Shown here one piece after another: positions 55,765 to 64,000 of a DNA stretch of 64,000 nucleotides (position 1 is its first letter; every line of letters begins with the position of its first letter). The DNA comes from Platanthera guangdongensis (lineage: Eukaryota; Streptophyta; Magnoliopsida; Asparagales; Orchidaceae), in NCBI GenBank assembly GCA_039583875.1, contig CM077163.1, positions 111,609,213 through 111,673,212 of the forward strand. Reading direction: 5' to 3'. Position numbers and translations under genes: made by a program. The notes below the pieces were generated by a model. It ran no database searches. It had not been told where the DNA came from and saw only the letters and a program-made list of their open reading frames with translations.

Positions 55765-56794
55765 TGACGGAGCCGACCCTCTCCAACCCGCGGCCGTTGA
55801 TGTTGAAGCGCTAACGGATGACACGCCACCATTACAAAGCAAAGATCTACGGCGAAATAAAGGCGTGGGAGCGCGGAGCCGCACCTCTTCCCGCTACCAT
55901 CTTCGCTCGCGAGATAACGCCATCAAATGACGTTGTTGTCATAAAAACTGCCGGGCTGCGGATAACAATTTTATGCTATGTTTTGTTTAATTGGTGGCCT
56001 GCATTTAGCCTCCAAATGCCTTTAATTTCTGAAATATTTTATGTATAACTTTTATTTAGAGTGGGCCATATATAAGGCATCCACTCCCTTGGTTTGAGAT
56101 GAAGAAAATAACCCTAAAAAAAGATTTCAGCTTTTGAGAATCTCTTCTCATTTCCGCCGCCCCCCTCCCTTGTCCGCCTCCTTGAGGGCTTCGGCCAAGT
56201 GCAGGCCTTCCTCTTCTGGCGTGGGAACTTCGCGGTGTGACTCCATTGAAGGTGGACGTGCAAGCTTCTTCCGGTGTGACTCCGGCGGAACCGTGGTTGA
56301 GCGATTCTCCACGTGCAACTATCTACGAGTTGGGGTAACGATTCCTCTTCTCTATCTTGTGTGCTTCTTCTACATCCTCCGCATATTTCTTGTGCGAAAG
56401 TTTTGGTGTGAAATCTGAAATTTTATTCATCGAAGTATTTCCATTTGGTTTTCGTATTTGATTCTCCGAGTTTCTCGCATTCGAAGAAGGGTGGTGACCT
56501 TTGGTTTTTCTTAGTCGGGGGAGATCAACCACTTTTCCGAATCATTTCTTTGGTGGATCTCCTTGGTGCGACTTCACTCGACCGAGCCGTGTGGGTTCAT
56601 TTCGTCGGAAAGGATAGTGGCCTCTAGTCACTATTTGATCCTAAGAGGGTTCGCGATCCTCAAGTCGTTGTGTGACGATAAACGTTAATTTAAATTGTGG
56701 CTGCGCTCGCGTGTGGTGTTTCCAAATTAGATCGCGTGGGGGTAGATTTAGTCGCTAGAACGTGCCGGACATTTCGCCCCGGTAGCCTGCATCA
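55765..56794 (+). repeat. Gyp-3 5' LTR
   Basis: Inferred from TGACGG at the break with Sire-D gag to GCATCA just before the primer site, about 1030 bp. TATA box (CATATATAAGG) at 56068-56077. The exact left end rests on where Sire-D gag homology stops. Short frames in it have no domain signature. Confidence 0.7.
56069..56076 (+). promoter_or_regulatory. TATA box of Gyp-3 5' LTR
   Basis: TATATAAGG followed about 30 bp later by the likely transcript start, before a pyrimidine-rich leader. Confidence 0.65.
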
Positions 56795-56797
56795 ATT

Positions 56798-56813
56798 TGG
56801 TATCAAAGCGAGG
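56798..56813 (+). other. Gyp-3 primer binding site
   Basis: TGGTATCAAAGCGAGG 3 nt after the LTR end, Met-tRNA type. Confidence 0.9.
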
Positions 56814-57113
56814 TTCGTGCCGGCTCCTAAATCGGCAGAATCCTTCTCTGTTTGGTAGGCTTAGTTCTCGTAAATTCACATTTCAGCAAAGTCTCTATTT
56901 GTGGTGTGCCAACAGCGGGTTAAAATCTGAATTTTTCTTCAAAATCCAAAAAAATTTTTTCTGGTAGACTCTCTTCACCTTAGGTAGAATTAAATTTAAA
57001 AAAAAATTCAGTTTCGTCCATCGGTTAGGCGGCAAAGAAATTATTTCTCATAAAATTTTAGGGTGTTTAGGACTAATTTAGAGTCAAAAAAAAAACAGAA
57101 CAAAAAAATCTGC

Positions 57114-58499
57114 ATGCGCACAAGGCACGGCACCGAGTACGCTCCCTCTTCTTCCAATATGGCGGACAAGCGGCATGGGGGTCAAGATCCGACTCCCGTC
57201 GAGGCTCTTCGACAAGAGTTTAATGCGCACATCGTGAATCAAGAGCGTCGCATGGATGAGTTAAGGGACATGATCGCTCAACTTACGACTGCTAGAGCGA
57301 CTCCACCCGCCCCTCCTAACCCTCTACCAATTAAGCCTCACCCCCCGAACCACCACCAGCCCCGTTATCCTCCTCGATTTGACGAGGACTACGATGACCT
57401 TGCACCACGTGGTCCACCGTATTATAATCGAGCTCCACAAGAGTTCAACATCACGAAAGCCATCCGTATAGAAGCCCCTACTTACGACGGCATGGGGCAG
57501 CCCCAAATCTTTCTGAATTGGATTATGGATATCGAGTGCTACTTTGAGTGGCATAACTTAACCGATAGGCAAAAGGTCCAAGTCGCTAGGCTAAAACTAC
57601 TAGACCGGGCCAAGGTATATTGGCTCAACGAGGAGAGACGCATGGGAGCGCTTGATGGTATGCCACCAATTGGTTGGCAGGTTATGAAAGCTATGTTGTC
57701 GGATCAATACGTCCCCATGTATTACCGCACACAACTGTTTGACGACTTAGCCTCTCTTAAGCAAGGGAGCCAGTCGGTGTCTGATTACATGGGTACGCTT
57801 AAGGATCTGTTAGTACGTTGTGATGTTAAGGAGATGCCCGAAGTGACCCTCTCGAGGTTTCGGAAGGGGCTGGATCCGGATATTCAGCGCAAGCTTTTGC
57901 GTTATGGGCATACGGATATAAACACCACATACAACGCGGCCTTGGACATTGAGAAAAATATCACTCTCAAGTCTAAAACAAAGTATTTCCAAAAGGGGAA
58001 GTCCACGTATAAAGACAAAGGCAAGTTTAAGGCTACCGACACAAGTTCGATAGTCATCACCGCTAGGAATTCTAAGAATCCAACCGGGGAGCGAGTGCCA
58101 ATTGGGAGAGTTAATAAAACAAATGCCACATGCTACGCTTGTGGAGTACAAGGGCATTATGCGAGCGAATGCCCCACCAAGCCTAAGGCCTTAGCTTTAT
58201 TGGAGGCTCCTAACGACCCAGCCAAAATAATTTATGAAGCCGACGAGGGGTCCGATGTTGAGGGAGTCCCGAGTGATTTGGAGGATGAACATAACCTCAT
58301 GGTTATGCGTTGTATCATGACGGTTCCCCGGACGCCAAACGATTGGAATAGGACGACCCTCTTTTCGATGATATTTAAGAGCGGAGAGAAGTTGTGTAAG
58401 CTTATCGTCGATAGTGGGAGTTGTATGAACGTCGTTTCAGAGAGCGCGGTTGCTAGGATGTCTTTAGTTGCCGAACCCCACCCCAACCTTATCATGTAG
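57114..58499 (+). CDS. Gyp-3 gag and start of protease
   Basis: Begins at MRTRHGTEYA; MADKRHGGQD 15 codons later is an alternative start. A short coiled-coil-like head (VNQERRMDELRDMIAQL) is followed by a Pro-rich linker and the gag domain (PTYDGMGQPQIFLNWIMDIECYF, LFDDLASLKQGSQSVSDYMGTLKDLL). A zinc knuckle (CYACGVQGHYASEC), an acidic spacer and the protease active site (LIVDSGSCMNVVSE) come next. It ends at TAG 58497. The rest of protease follows in a different frame through a small indel near 58480-58495 plus a TAA at 58574. Those two changes are the only coding damage seen in this element apart from its truncated end. Confidence 0.92.
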   Translation: MRTRHGTEYAPSSSNMADKRHGGQDPTPVEALRQEFNAHIVNQERRMDELRDMIAQLTTARATPPAPPNPLPIKPHPPNHHQPRYPPRFDEDYDDLAPRGPPYYNRAPQEFNITKAIRIEAPTYDGMGQPQIFLNWIMDIECYFEWHNLTDRQKVQVARLKLLDRAKVYWLNEERRMGALDGMPPIGWQVMKAMLSDQYVPMYYRTQLFDDLASLKQGSQSVSDYMGTLKDLLVRCDVKEMPEVTLSRFRKGLDPDIQRKLLRYGHTDINTTYNAALDIEKNITLKSKTKYFQKGKSTYKDKGKFKATDTSSIVITARNSKNPTGERVPIGRVNKTNATCYACGVQGHYASECPTKPKALALLEAPNDPAKIIYEADEGSDVEGVPSDLEDEHNLMVMRCIMTVPRTPNDWNRTTLFSMIFKSGEKLCKLIVDSGSCMNVVSESAVARMSLVAEPHPNLIM

Positions 58500-58576
58500 C
58501 TTGGGTAAATAAGACCTCTCTTCCTGTCTCGAAGCGTTGTCTAGTTCCCCTTAACGTCAAATCTTATTCCGAGTAA

Positions 58577-61500
58577 GTGTGGTGTGATGTCATCCCCATG
58601 GACGCATGTCACGTCCTTCTTGGCCGGCCTTGGCTATATGACCACGACGTGACTCACTTCGGTAGGGCTAATACTTATGAGTTTAAGTTTAAGGGGAAGA
58701 TTATTACCTTTAAACCAACGCCACCAAAGGACCCGACTATTCTGTCCAAGGATACCATCGTACCCGTGGAGAAGAAAACCTTGAACTTAATAGGAAGAAA
58801 AGATTTCACCCGCGTCCCATTTCTAGATGGCGTGATCTATGCGCTAGTGCTCTTGAGTAGTAAGGAAGATGGTGATAAATTAGATGAGCTTCCAGAAGAT
58901 TTAAAACACTTGTTGGATGAATATAAAGATGTGTATCCGGCCGAGTTACCCCCCATCTTACCTCCACTACGCAACGTCCAACACGCCATAGATCTCGTCC
59001 CAGGTTCACCACTCCCGAATCAGCCCCATTATAGGCTCCACCCAGCAGCGCATCAAGAGCTTCAAACTCAAATATCGGAACTCTTAACTAAAGGGTTCAT
59101 CCGCCATAGTTTGAGCCCATGTGCCGTGCCGGCCCTATTAGCCCCCAAAAAAGACGGTACTTGGAGGAGGTGTGTCGATAGTAGGGCGATTAATAAGATC
59201 ACTATTAAATATAGGTTCCCTATTCCCCGATTGGATGATCTCTTGGATATGCTTGCCGGAGCCACGATCTTTTCCAAGCTGGATCTTAAAAGTGGCTACC
59301 ATCAAATTAGAATTCGAGAGGGGGATGAATGGAAGACGGCGTTCAAGCTTAAGGATGGTTTATATGAGTGGCTTGTCATGCCCTTCGGGCTTTCTAATGC
59401 CCCAAGCACATTTTCTCGGATGATGACTCAAATATTCCAACCCCTCATGGGAAAATTCGTCGTAGTGTATTTTGACGACATCTTGGTGCTTAGCTTGACG
59501 CCCACTGAACATACAAATCACTTGAGGGCAGTCTTAACTACTTTAAGGAAAGAGAAACTATTCTTAAATCTGAAGAAATGCACTTTCCTTGTCCGTGAGG
59601 TTGAGTTCTTAGGATATCTTGTGGGAGCGGACGGCATTAGGGTAGACCCAAAAAAGGTGCAAGTTATTACCGAGTGGCCGGAGCCCAAGTCCATCCGTGA
59701 CGTTCGAAGTTTCCATGGACTCGCTACTTTTTATCGGCGTTTTATTAAAAATTTTAGTAGCATCATGGCTCCTTTGACGGAGTGCATGAAGAAAGGGGAT
59801 TTCCAATGGACTAAGTCCGCCACTCATGCCTTCCAAACGATCAAAACTCTCATGACGGAAGCACCCCTCCTACGCTTACCGGATTTCTCTAAGGTGTTTG
59901 AATTAGCGTGCGATGCGTCCGGGGTTGGGATTGGAGGAGTATTAAGTCAAGAGGGTCACCCCATTTGTTATTTTAGTGAGAAGTTGTCCGGGGCTAAGTT
60001 AAACTACTCCAATTACGATCGGGAATTTTATGCGGTGGTCCGAAGTTTACACTATTGGAGACGCTATCTCCTTTCCAAAGAATTCGTGCTACTTTCGGAT
60101 AATGAAGCCTTGCGTTTTATTAACTCCCAACATAAAATCAGCCCCCGGCATGCTAAGTGGGTGTCGTTCCTCCAAGAGTACACGTTCACTCTTAAGCATC
60201 TTAAGGGGTCCAACAACCGTGTGGCCGACGCCCTTAGCCGACTCTCGTTACTATTGTCCACCATGCAAGTTAAGGTGATTGGTTTTGAGCGCATTAAGGA
60301 CGAGTACGCGACATGTCCGGACTTTAAGGACATCTACTTTGCCACCCAAGAGGAGTCCCCCTCCACTATTTCCGCATTCTACATCCGGGATGGTTACTTA
60401 TTTAAGCACACGAAGTTGTGCATCCCACAAACTTCCCTCCGCCATCATATCGTTTGGGAACTTCATGGTGGGGGCCTTGGTGGCCATTTTGGCCGGGATA
60501 AGACGCTAGCTTTAGTGGAGGAGAAATTTTATTGGCCGGGTTTGAAATCTCTCGTTGGTAAAATCGTTAGTAGTTGTCGTACTTGTCAACTAGCTAAGGG
60601 TAGTAAAACAAACGCCGGTCTCTACACCCCTCTACCCATCCCTTCTATCCCTTGGGAGGATGTGAGTATGGACTTCATTTTAGGCCTCCCGCCCACCTTC
60701 CGCCGACATGACTCTATTTTGGTAGTCGTAGACCGGTTTTCGAAGATGGCGTACTTTATTCCGTGTAGCAAAACTAGTGACGCCTCGCACATGGCAAAAA
60801 TTTATTTTAAGGAAGTTGTCGGGCACCGCGGCGTTCCAAAAACTATCGTTAGTGATCGGGACGTCAAATTTACTGGTTACTTTTGGAAGACTCTTTGGAA
60901 ACTTATGAGAACCAAACTTTTGTTTTCGTCCGCCTATCATCTGCAATCGGATGGCCAAACGGAAGTCGTAAATCGAAGCGTGGGCAATCTTTTACGTTGT
61001 CTTGTTGGAGAGCACAAAGGCACTTGGGATCTCATTCTCCCACACGCACAACTCGCTTATAATAATTCTAAGAATAGGTCTACCGGGTTGTCGCCGAATG
61101 AGATTGTGCACGGTTATAAGGCGCCTGTGCCACTTGACTTGATTCCCCTACCGCCCACTTATAAATCAAGTCACTTCGCACAGGAATTTGCCCAACACAT
61201 TCAAAATTTACATAAACACATACAAGAAGTGTTAGCCACGCAATATACGTCCGATCAGTTACACGCGAATTTGCACCGCCGAGCCGTCCATTTTAATGTT
61301 GGTGATTTGGTCTTGGTTCGTCTCATTCCCGAGCGGATGCCTTCGGGTACCGTCAAAAAGTTGTCCAATCAGAGAGCCGGCCCCTTTCGAGTTGCTAAGA
61401 AATTAAGCGACAATGCGTATCTTTTGGATTTACCATCTGATTGGGGTATATCCCTTATTTTTAATGTTTCTGATTTAACACCTTATACTTCTCCGCCACT

Positions 61501-61636
61501 TGAAATATGCAACTCCCCTGTCTCTTCTTCCTCTCGCTTTTCTCTTGGGTTTGGGGGGGAAAGGTCTCATGAATCGCCTCTTCCTTCGGATTCCGTTGGA
61601 GGTACGTTGGTGTATGCTTTTGCTTCAGTCTTACCT
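58577..61636 (+). CDS. Gyp-3 pol: protease end, RT, RNase H, integrase
   Basis: About 1,020 open codons. It has the protease tail (DACHVLLGRPWLYDHDV), RT (DGTWRRCVDSRAINKITIKYRFP, VMPFGLSNAPSTF, VVYFDDILVLS), RNase H (LACDASGVGIGGVLS, DREFYAVV, LLSDNEALRF, VADALSR), the integrase H2C2 finger (HGGGLGGH, CRTC) and core (SMDFILGLP, VSDRDVKFTG, SDGQTEVVNRS, all three acids present). The GPY/F-like region (RAGPFRVAKKLSDNAYLLDLP) and FNVSDLTPY follow. The upstream in-frame TAA (58574) separates it from the protease start. The last residues run into the Sire-E LTR. This is the best-preserved gypsy pol of the window. Confidence 0.93.
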
Positions 61637-63324
61637 TGAAAGTCCACCTAGTGTCAGCTATGTGCACCTATGGGGGGGGGGGGGGGGATAGGTGACGTGT
61701 GGTTCTTTTGCGGAATTTATGGATGTACCTGCACAATAAAAACAACAAGCACAGCACACAGAATACACAACAAATTTATAGTGGTTCCCCGACTTGGGTA
61801 CATCCACTTTCCCCCTTCGACCTATCTCCCCAACAAGGGACGACTCGGTCACTTCTCCAACGGGATTGAAATCCAATCCCTTCATTAACGGAAGAAGCCC
61901 TTCCACACGTGAGATTCAACACTCCCACAAAACGGGTTGCACCCAACCCTTACAATACGGAACAAACGTTCCTTTACAACAAAATTAAATATAGAAAGTA
62001 TGTGTGATACAAACTTCTTTTGGAGAATACGGTGTTCCTCTTGTTCGACGACGTGTTCTTAAAGTCGATGAAGAGTCTACAACCTTGGTCTCTCTTGGAG
62101 AGGATCTCCCGGAACCGGCGGCGGCAATCCGAGCGGCGGCTTGGTTCGGAGTCGGCGGCAACGAAGGTGCGCTGCTGCAGTGCTTTGAGATCCAAACTTC
62201 TTTGCGAAGCAAACTAGGTCTACCAATGGTCACTCTAGGATCGGTCGTCTCGATCGATTCGGACGGGGGAGTTTTTCCCGGTCAACAAATCGAGAGACAA
62301 GAGATCTCTGGATAGACACGTGAGACGCAAGCTTTGCTAAGCTTCTGTCGCCGGAGATCGGGAAGATGAACGATCAGCGGCGGCGACGTACTTGCCCGAG
62401 CGCGACGGCGGCGGAGGAGAGAAATCGCGATATTAGGGTTTTCGCTTGCTCGGCTTCTTTCTGTCTTTTCTCCGTTCAAAATACCCGAGTATAAATACTG
62501 TAGATACCTCCAAAAAGACCGTTTGTGGGACCCACAAAAGGAATCCCCAAATCCCGGTCCAGAAATTTAACAGCGGCAGAATCCGGTTCAGGAATTTCCA
62601 GAAAAACGCCAAGTCAAAATCGGTGAGAATCGAAAGTGATTCTCGCCGAGTCGCCGAGAATCAAAGGTGATTCTCGACGATTCGGCGAGAATCAAAGATG
62701 ATTCTCGTCGAATTTGCCTTGGTTGCACGCACTGCTTTAAGCCAGGTCGAGACAGCGAGAATCAACCAGTGATTCTCGTAGATTCGACGAGAATCACTAG
62801 TGATTCTCGCCGAATCGGCGAGAATCACCAAGTGATTCTCGTCGATTCTTACTTAGACTCAGAGGTGCTTGCTTAGAAGTTGCTGGAACGTGTTCGGCGA
62901 GAATCAACCGCGGATTCTCGACGAATCGGCGAGAATCCCAAGTGATTCTCGCCGAATCGGCGAGAATCACTTGGTGATTCTCGTCGATTCTAACTTAGAC
63001 GAATTTTCGTCTTTCCACCTGTGAGATGCTCCTTGACCCATCCTTGCTCCTTGTCTGCTCCTGCATATTTACAGCCCTGTGCTTGAAAATAAGTGCACTC
63101 CAATAGAGAGAGTACACGTAGGCCAACACACTGATCTGCTCAACGAGGGATTACGTCGTGCAGACCCGTGAATATTGACCTACTGCACCCTGACATTGGT
63201 GTGCACTTAGCGTGGAAAAACTGCAAGCACAACTAGAAGGATTTTATCAAATACATAGTCTATTGACCTTAGCTTGTCCAGAGGCTTCTTCAAATCAGGT
63301 GCATTGTGGATACAATACCCAACA
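61637..63324 (-). repeat. Sire-E 3' LTR
   Basis: On the plus strand TGAAAGTCCACC to ACAATACCCAACA, 1688 bp. It carries a G-run of about 16 (61672-61687) some 35 bp from the LTR 3' end and a U3 palindrome array at 62620-62995. A TATA-like AGTATAAATACT lies near 62489-62500; it is almost palindromic, so its direction is unclear. Confidence 0.9.
62620..62995 (-). repeat. Sire-E U3 palindrome array (GATTCTCGCCGA / TCGGCGAGAATC)
   Basis: At least eight palindromic units. Two are perfect: 62800-62828 (14-nt arms, arm GTGATTCTCGCCGA, single central A) and 62940-62972 (16-nt arms, same core). The others carry small changes such as CTCGACGA or CTCGTCGA. Confidence 0.93.
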
Positions 63325-63335
63325 ATCTCCCCCTA
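63325..63335 (-). other. Sire-E polypurine tract
   Basis: AGGGGGAGAT on the minus strand directly next to the LTR. Confidence 0.9.
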
Positions 63336-63582
63336 TTTGAAGAAGCCTAAACCCTACAAGCTAAGGTGAATAGAGCAGATGAGAATGAAAACCCTAAACT
63401 AAAAAGAGAGTTGAGTGAGTTATCCATTACCAATATCAATTTCTTGGGAGCGAGCGTGGAGCCACCTTAGCCTTAGCCGAGAGGGTAATCTCCCCCTTTT
63501 CGGCTTCTACAAATCGGGGTCTGTAGCGTTTGACCCTTTGCTCCCCCTCAGTTCTTGCACGGGCCTGGAGCCTCTGTAGTCT

Positions 63583-64000
63583 TCATTTGTCATAATTGAG
63601 CATCCCCAATTCAGTCTTGAAAATATTGAACTTGGCCTCGTCTAGGGGCTTTGTGAATATATCAGCAATCTGCTTGTCCGTGGGGACATAACAGAGAGAG
63701 ATATCCTTGTTCTCTGCGTGCTCCCAAATGAAGTGGTAGCGTACTTCAATATGCTTCGTTCTGCTGTGTGACACCGGATTGTTGGCAATGGCAATTGCAC
63801 TGGAGGAGTCGCAGTACATGGGTACTTCCTTGAACTGAAGGTCGTAGTCGGCTAACTGGTTTCTGATCCATAGAAGTTGTGCGCAACAGCTTCCTGCAGA
63901 GATATACTCTGACTCTGCTGTGGAGGTTGCAACACAATTTTGTTTCTTGCTGTTCCATGAGATAAGCCTCCTGCCGAGGAATTGACACGTCCCGGAGGTG
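63583..64000 (-). CDS. Sire-E pol, RNase H (partial, continues beyond the window)
   Basis: Open from the window edge to the stop at 63583. It reads [60 protein letters not shown] and ends PLDEAKFNIFKTELGMLN, the standard end of Sirevirus-type pol. There are no stops in this part. The stretch 63336-63582 between it and the polypurine tract holds no third ORF, unlike Sire-1, C and D. Confidence 0.93.
   Translation of the reverse strand, partial: TSGTCQFLGRRLISWNSKKQNCVATSTAESEYISAGSCCAQLLWIRNQLADYDLQFKEVPMYCDSSSAIAIANNPVSHSRTKHIEVRYHFIWEHAENKDISLCYVPTDKQIADIFTKPLDEAKFNIFKTELGMLNYDK

Larger units (their letters stand above)
55765..61636 (+). mobile_element. Gyp-3, plus-strand Ty3/gypsy element (3' end cut off)
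   Basis: 5' LTR, primer binding site, gag-protease frame and a long pol, inserted in Sire-D gag and cut at 61637 by Sire-E. Integrase and RT motifs are intact. No chromodomain is visible before the cut. The FNVSDLTPY ending after integrase suggests the CRM/Galadriel side of the chromoviruses (inference). Confidence 0.9.
61637..64000 (-). mobile_element. Sire-E, minus-strand Sirevirus-like copia element (runs off the window)
   Basis: 3' LTR, polypurine tract and RNase H on the minus strand, inserted into the end of Gyp-3. The youngest visible element of the right-hand nest. Confidence 0.9.

Noticed and set aside
55818..56048. Short frames around the Sire-D/Gyp-3 junction as a host gene fragment
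   Set aside because: They bridge the junction or lie in the Gyp-3 LTR U3 and show no recognisable protein. The following TATA box, leader and primer site explain the region.

Overview
This window is plant nuclear DNA made almost entirely of LTR retrotransposons nested inside one another. The evidence is Ty1/copia and Ty3/gypsy gag-pol genes, primer binding sites complementary to initiator Met tRNA (TGGTATCAGAG or TGGTATCAAAGC), purine tracts next to LTRs, TG...CA LTR ends and 5-bp target duplications. It suggests a repeat-rich intergenic region of a flowering plant. I cannot name the species, and I see no host gene, tRNA, rRNA or CRISPR array. Element names (Cop-A, Cop-B, Sire-1/C/D/E, Gyp-1/2/3) are local labels.

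Left part (1-21 kb): the remains of a minus-strand Sirevirus-like copia element (Sire-1: RNase H, then an extra third ORF) are split by a complete minus-strand copia element, Cop-A (1599-16205, duplication AAAAC). Cop-A itself contains a complete, internally deleted copia element, Cop-B (3925-10031, duplication TGACC). Sire-1 is cut at 17206 by a plus-strand copia LTR (S2), which is cut at 18552 by a second Cop-B-type LTR, which is cut at 19873 by a second Cop-A-type LTR.

Middle (21-36 kb): a plus-strand gypsy element (Gyp-2) is split in its 5' LTR by a complete minus-strand chromovirus, Gyp-1 (21321-31806, duplication GCAGT). Gyp-2 breaks off inside its reverse transcriptase at 35905.

Right part (36-64 kb): a chain of insertions, each interrupted by the next. 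Sire-C (plus, 35905-45811) is interrupted by Sire-D (minus, 45812-55764), then by Gyp-3 (plus, 55765-61636), then by Sire-E (minus, 61637 to the window end). The right halves of these elements lie outside the window.

The most notable observations concern expression and regulation. (1) In both Gyp-1 and Gyp-2 the gag and protease frames are joined only if a GT...AG segment (74 and 119 nt) is removed. Both segments split the same glycine codon after its first base, and in both the gag stop codon lies inside the segment, so splicing could set the Gag:Gag-Pol ratio. (2) All three Sirevirus-like elements that retain the region have a 3' splice-site-like sequence 6-8 nt before the ATG of the third ORF, an arrangement like a spliced retroviral env, although the ORF does not look like an envelope. 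(3) Nearly every LTR family carries an array of short self-complementary motifs in U3, and some motifs are shared between copia and gypsy elements. Within the Sirevirus-like elements the same motif is also written into the gag coding sequence.
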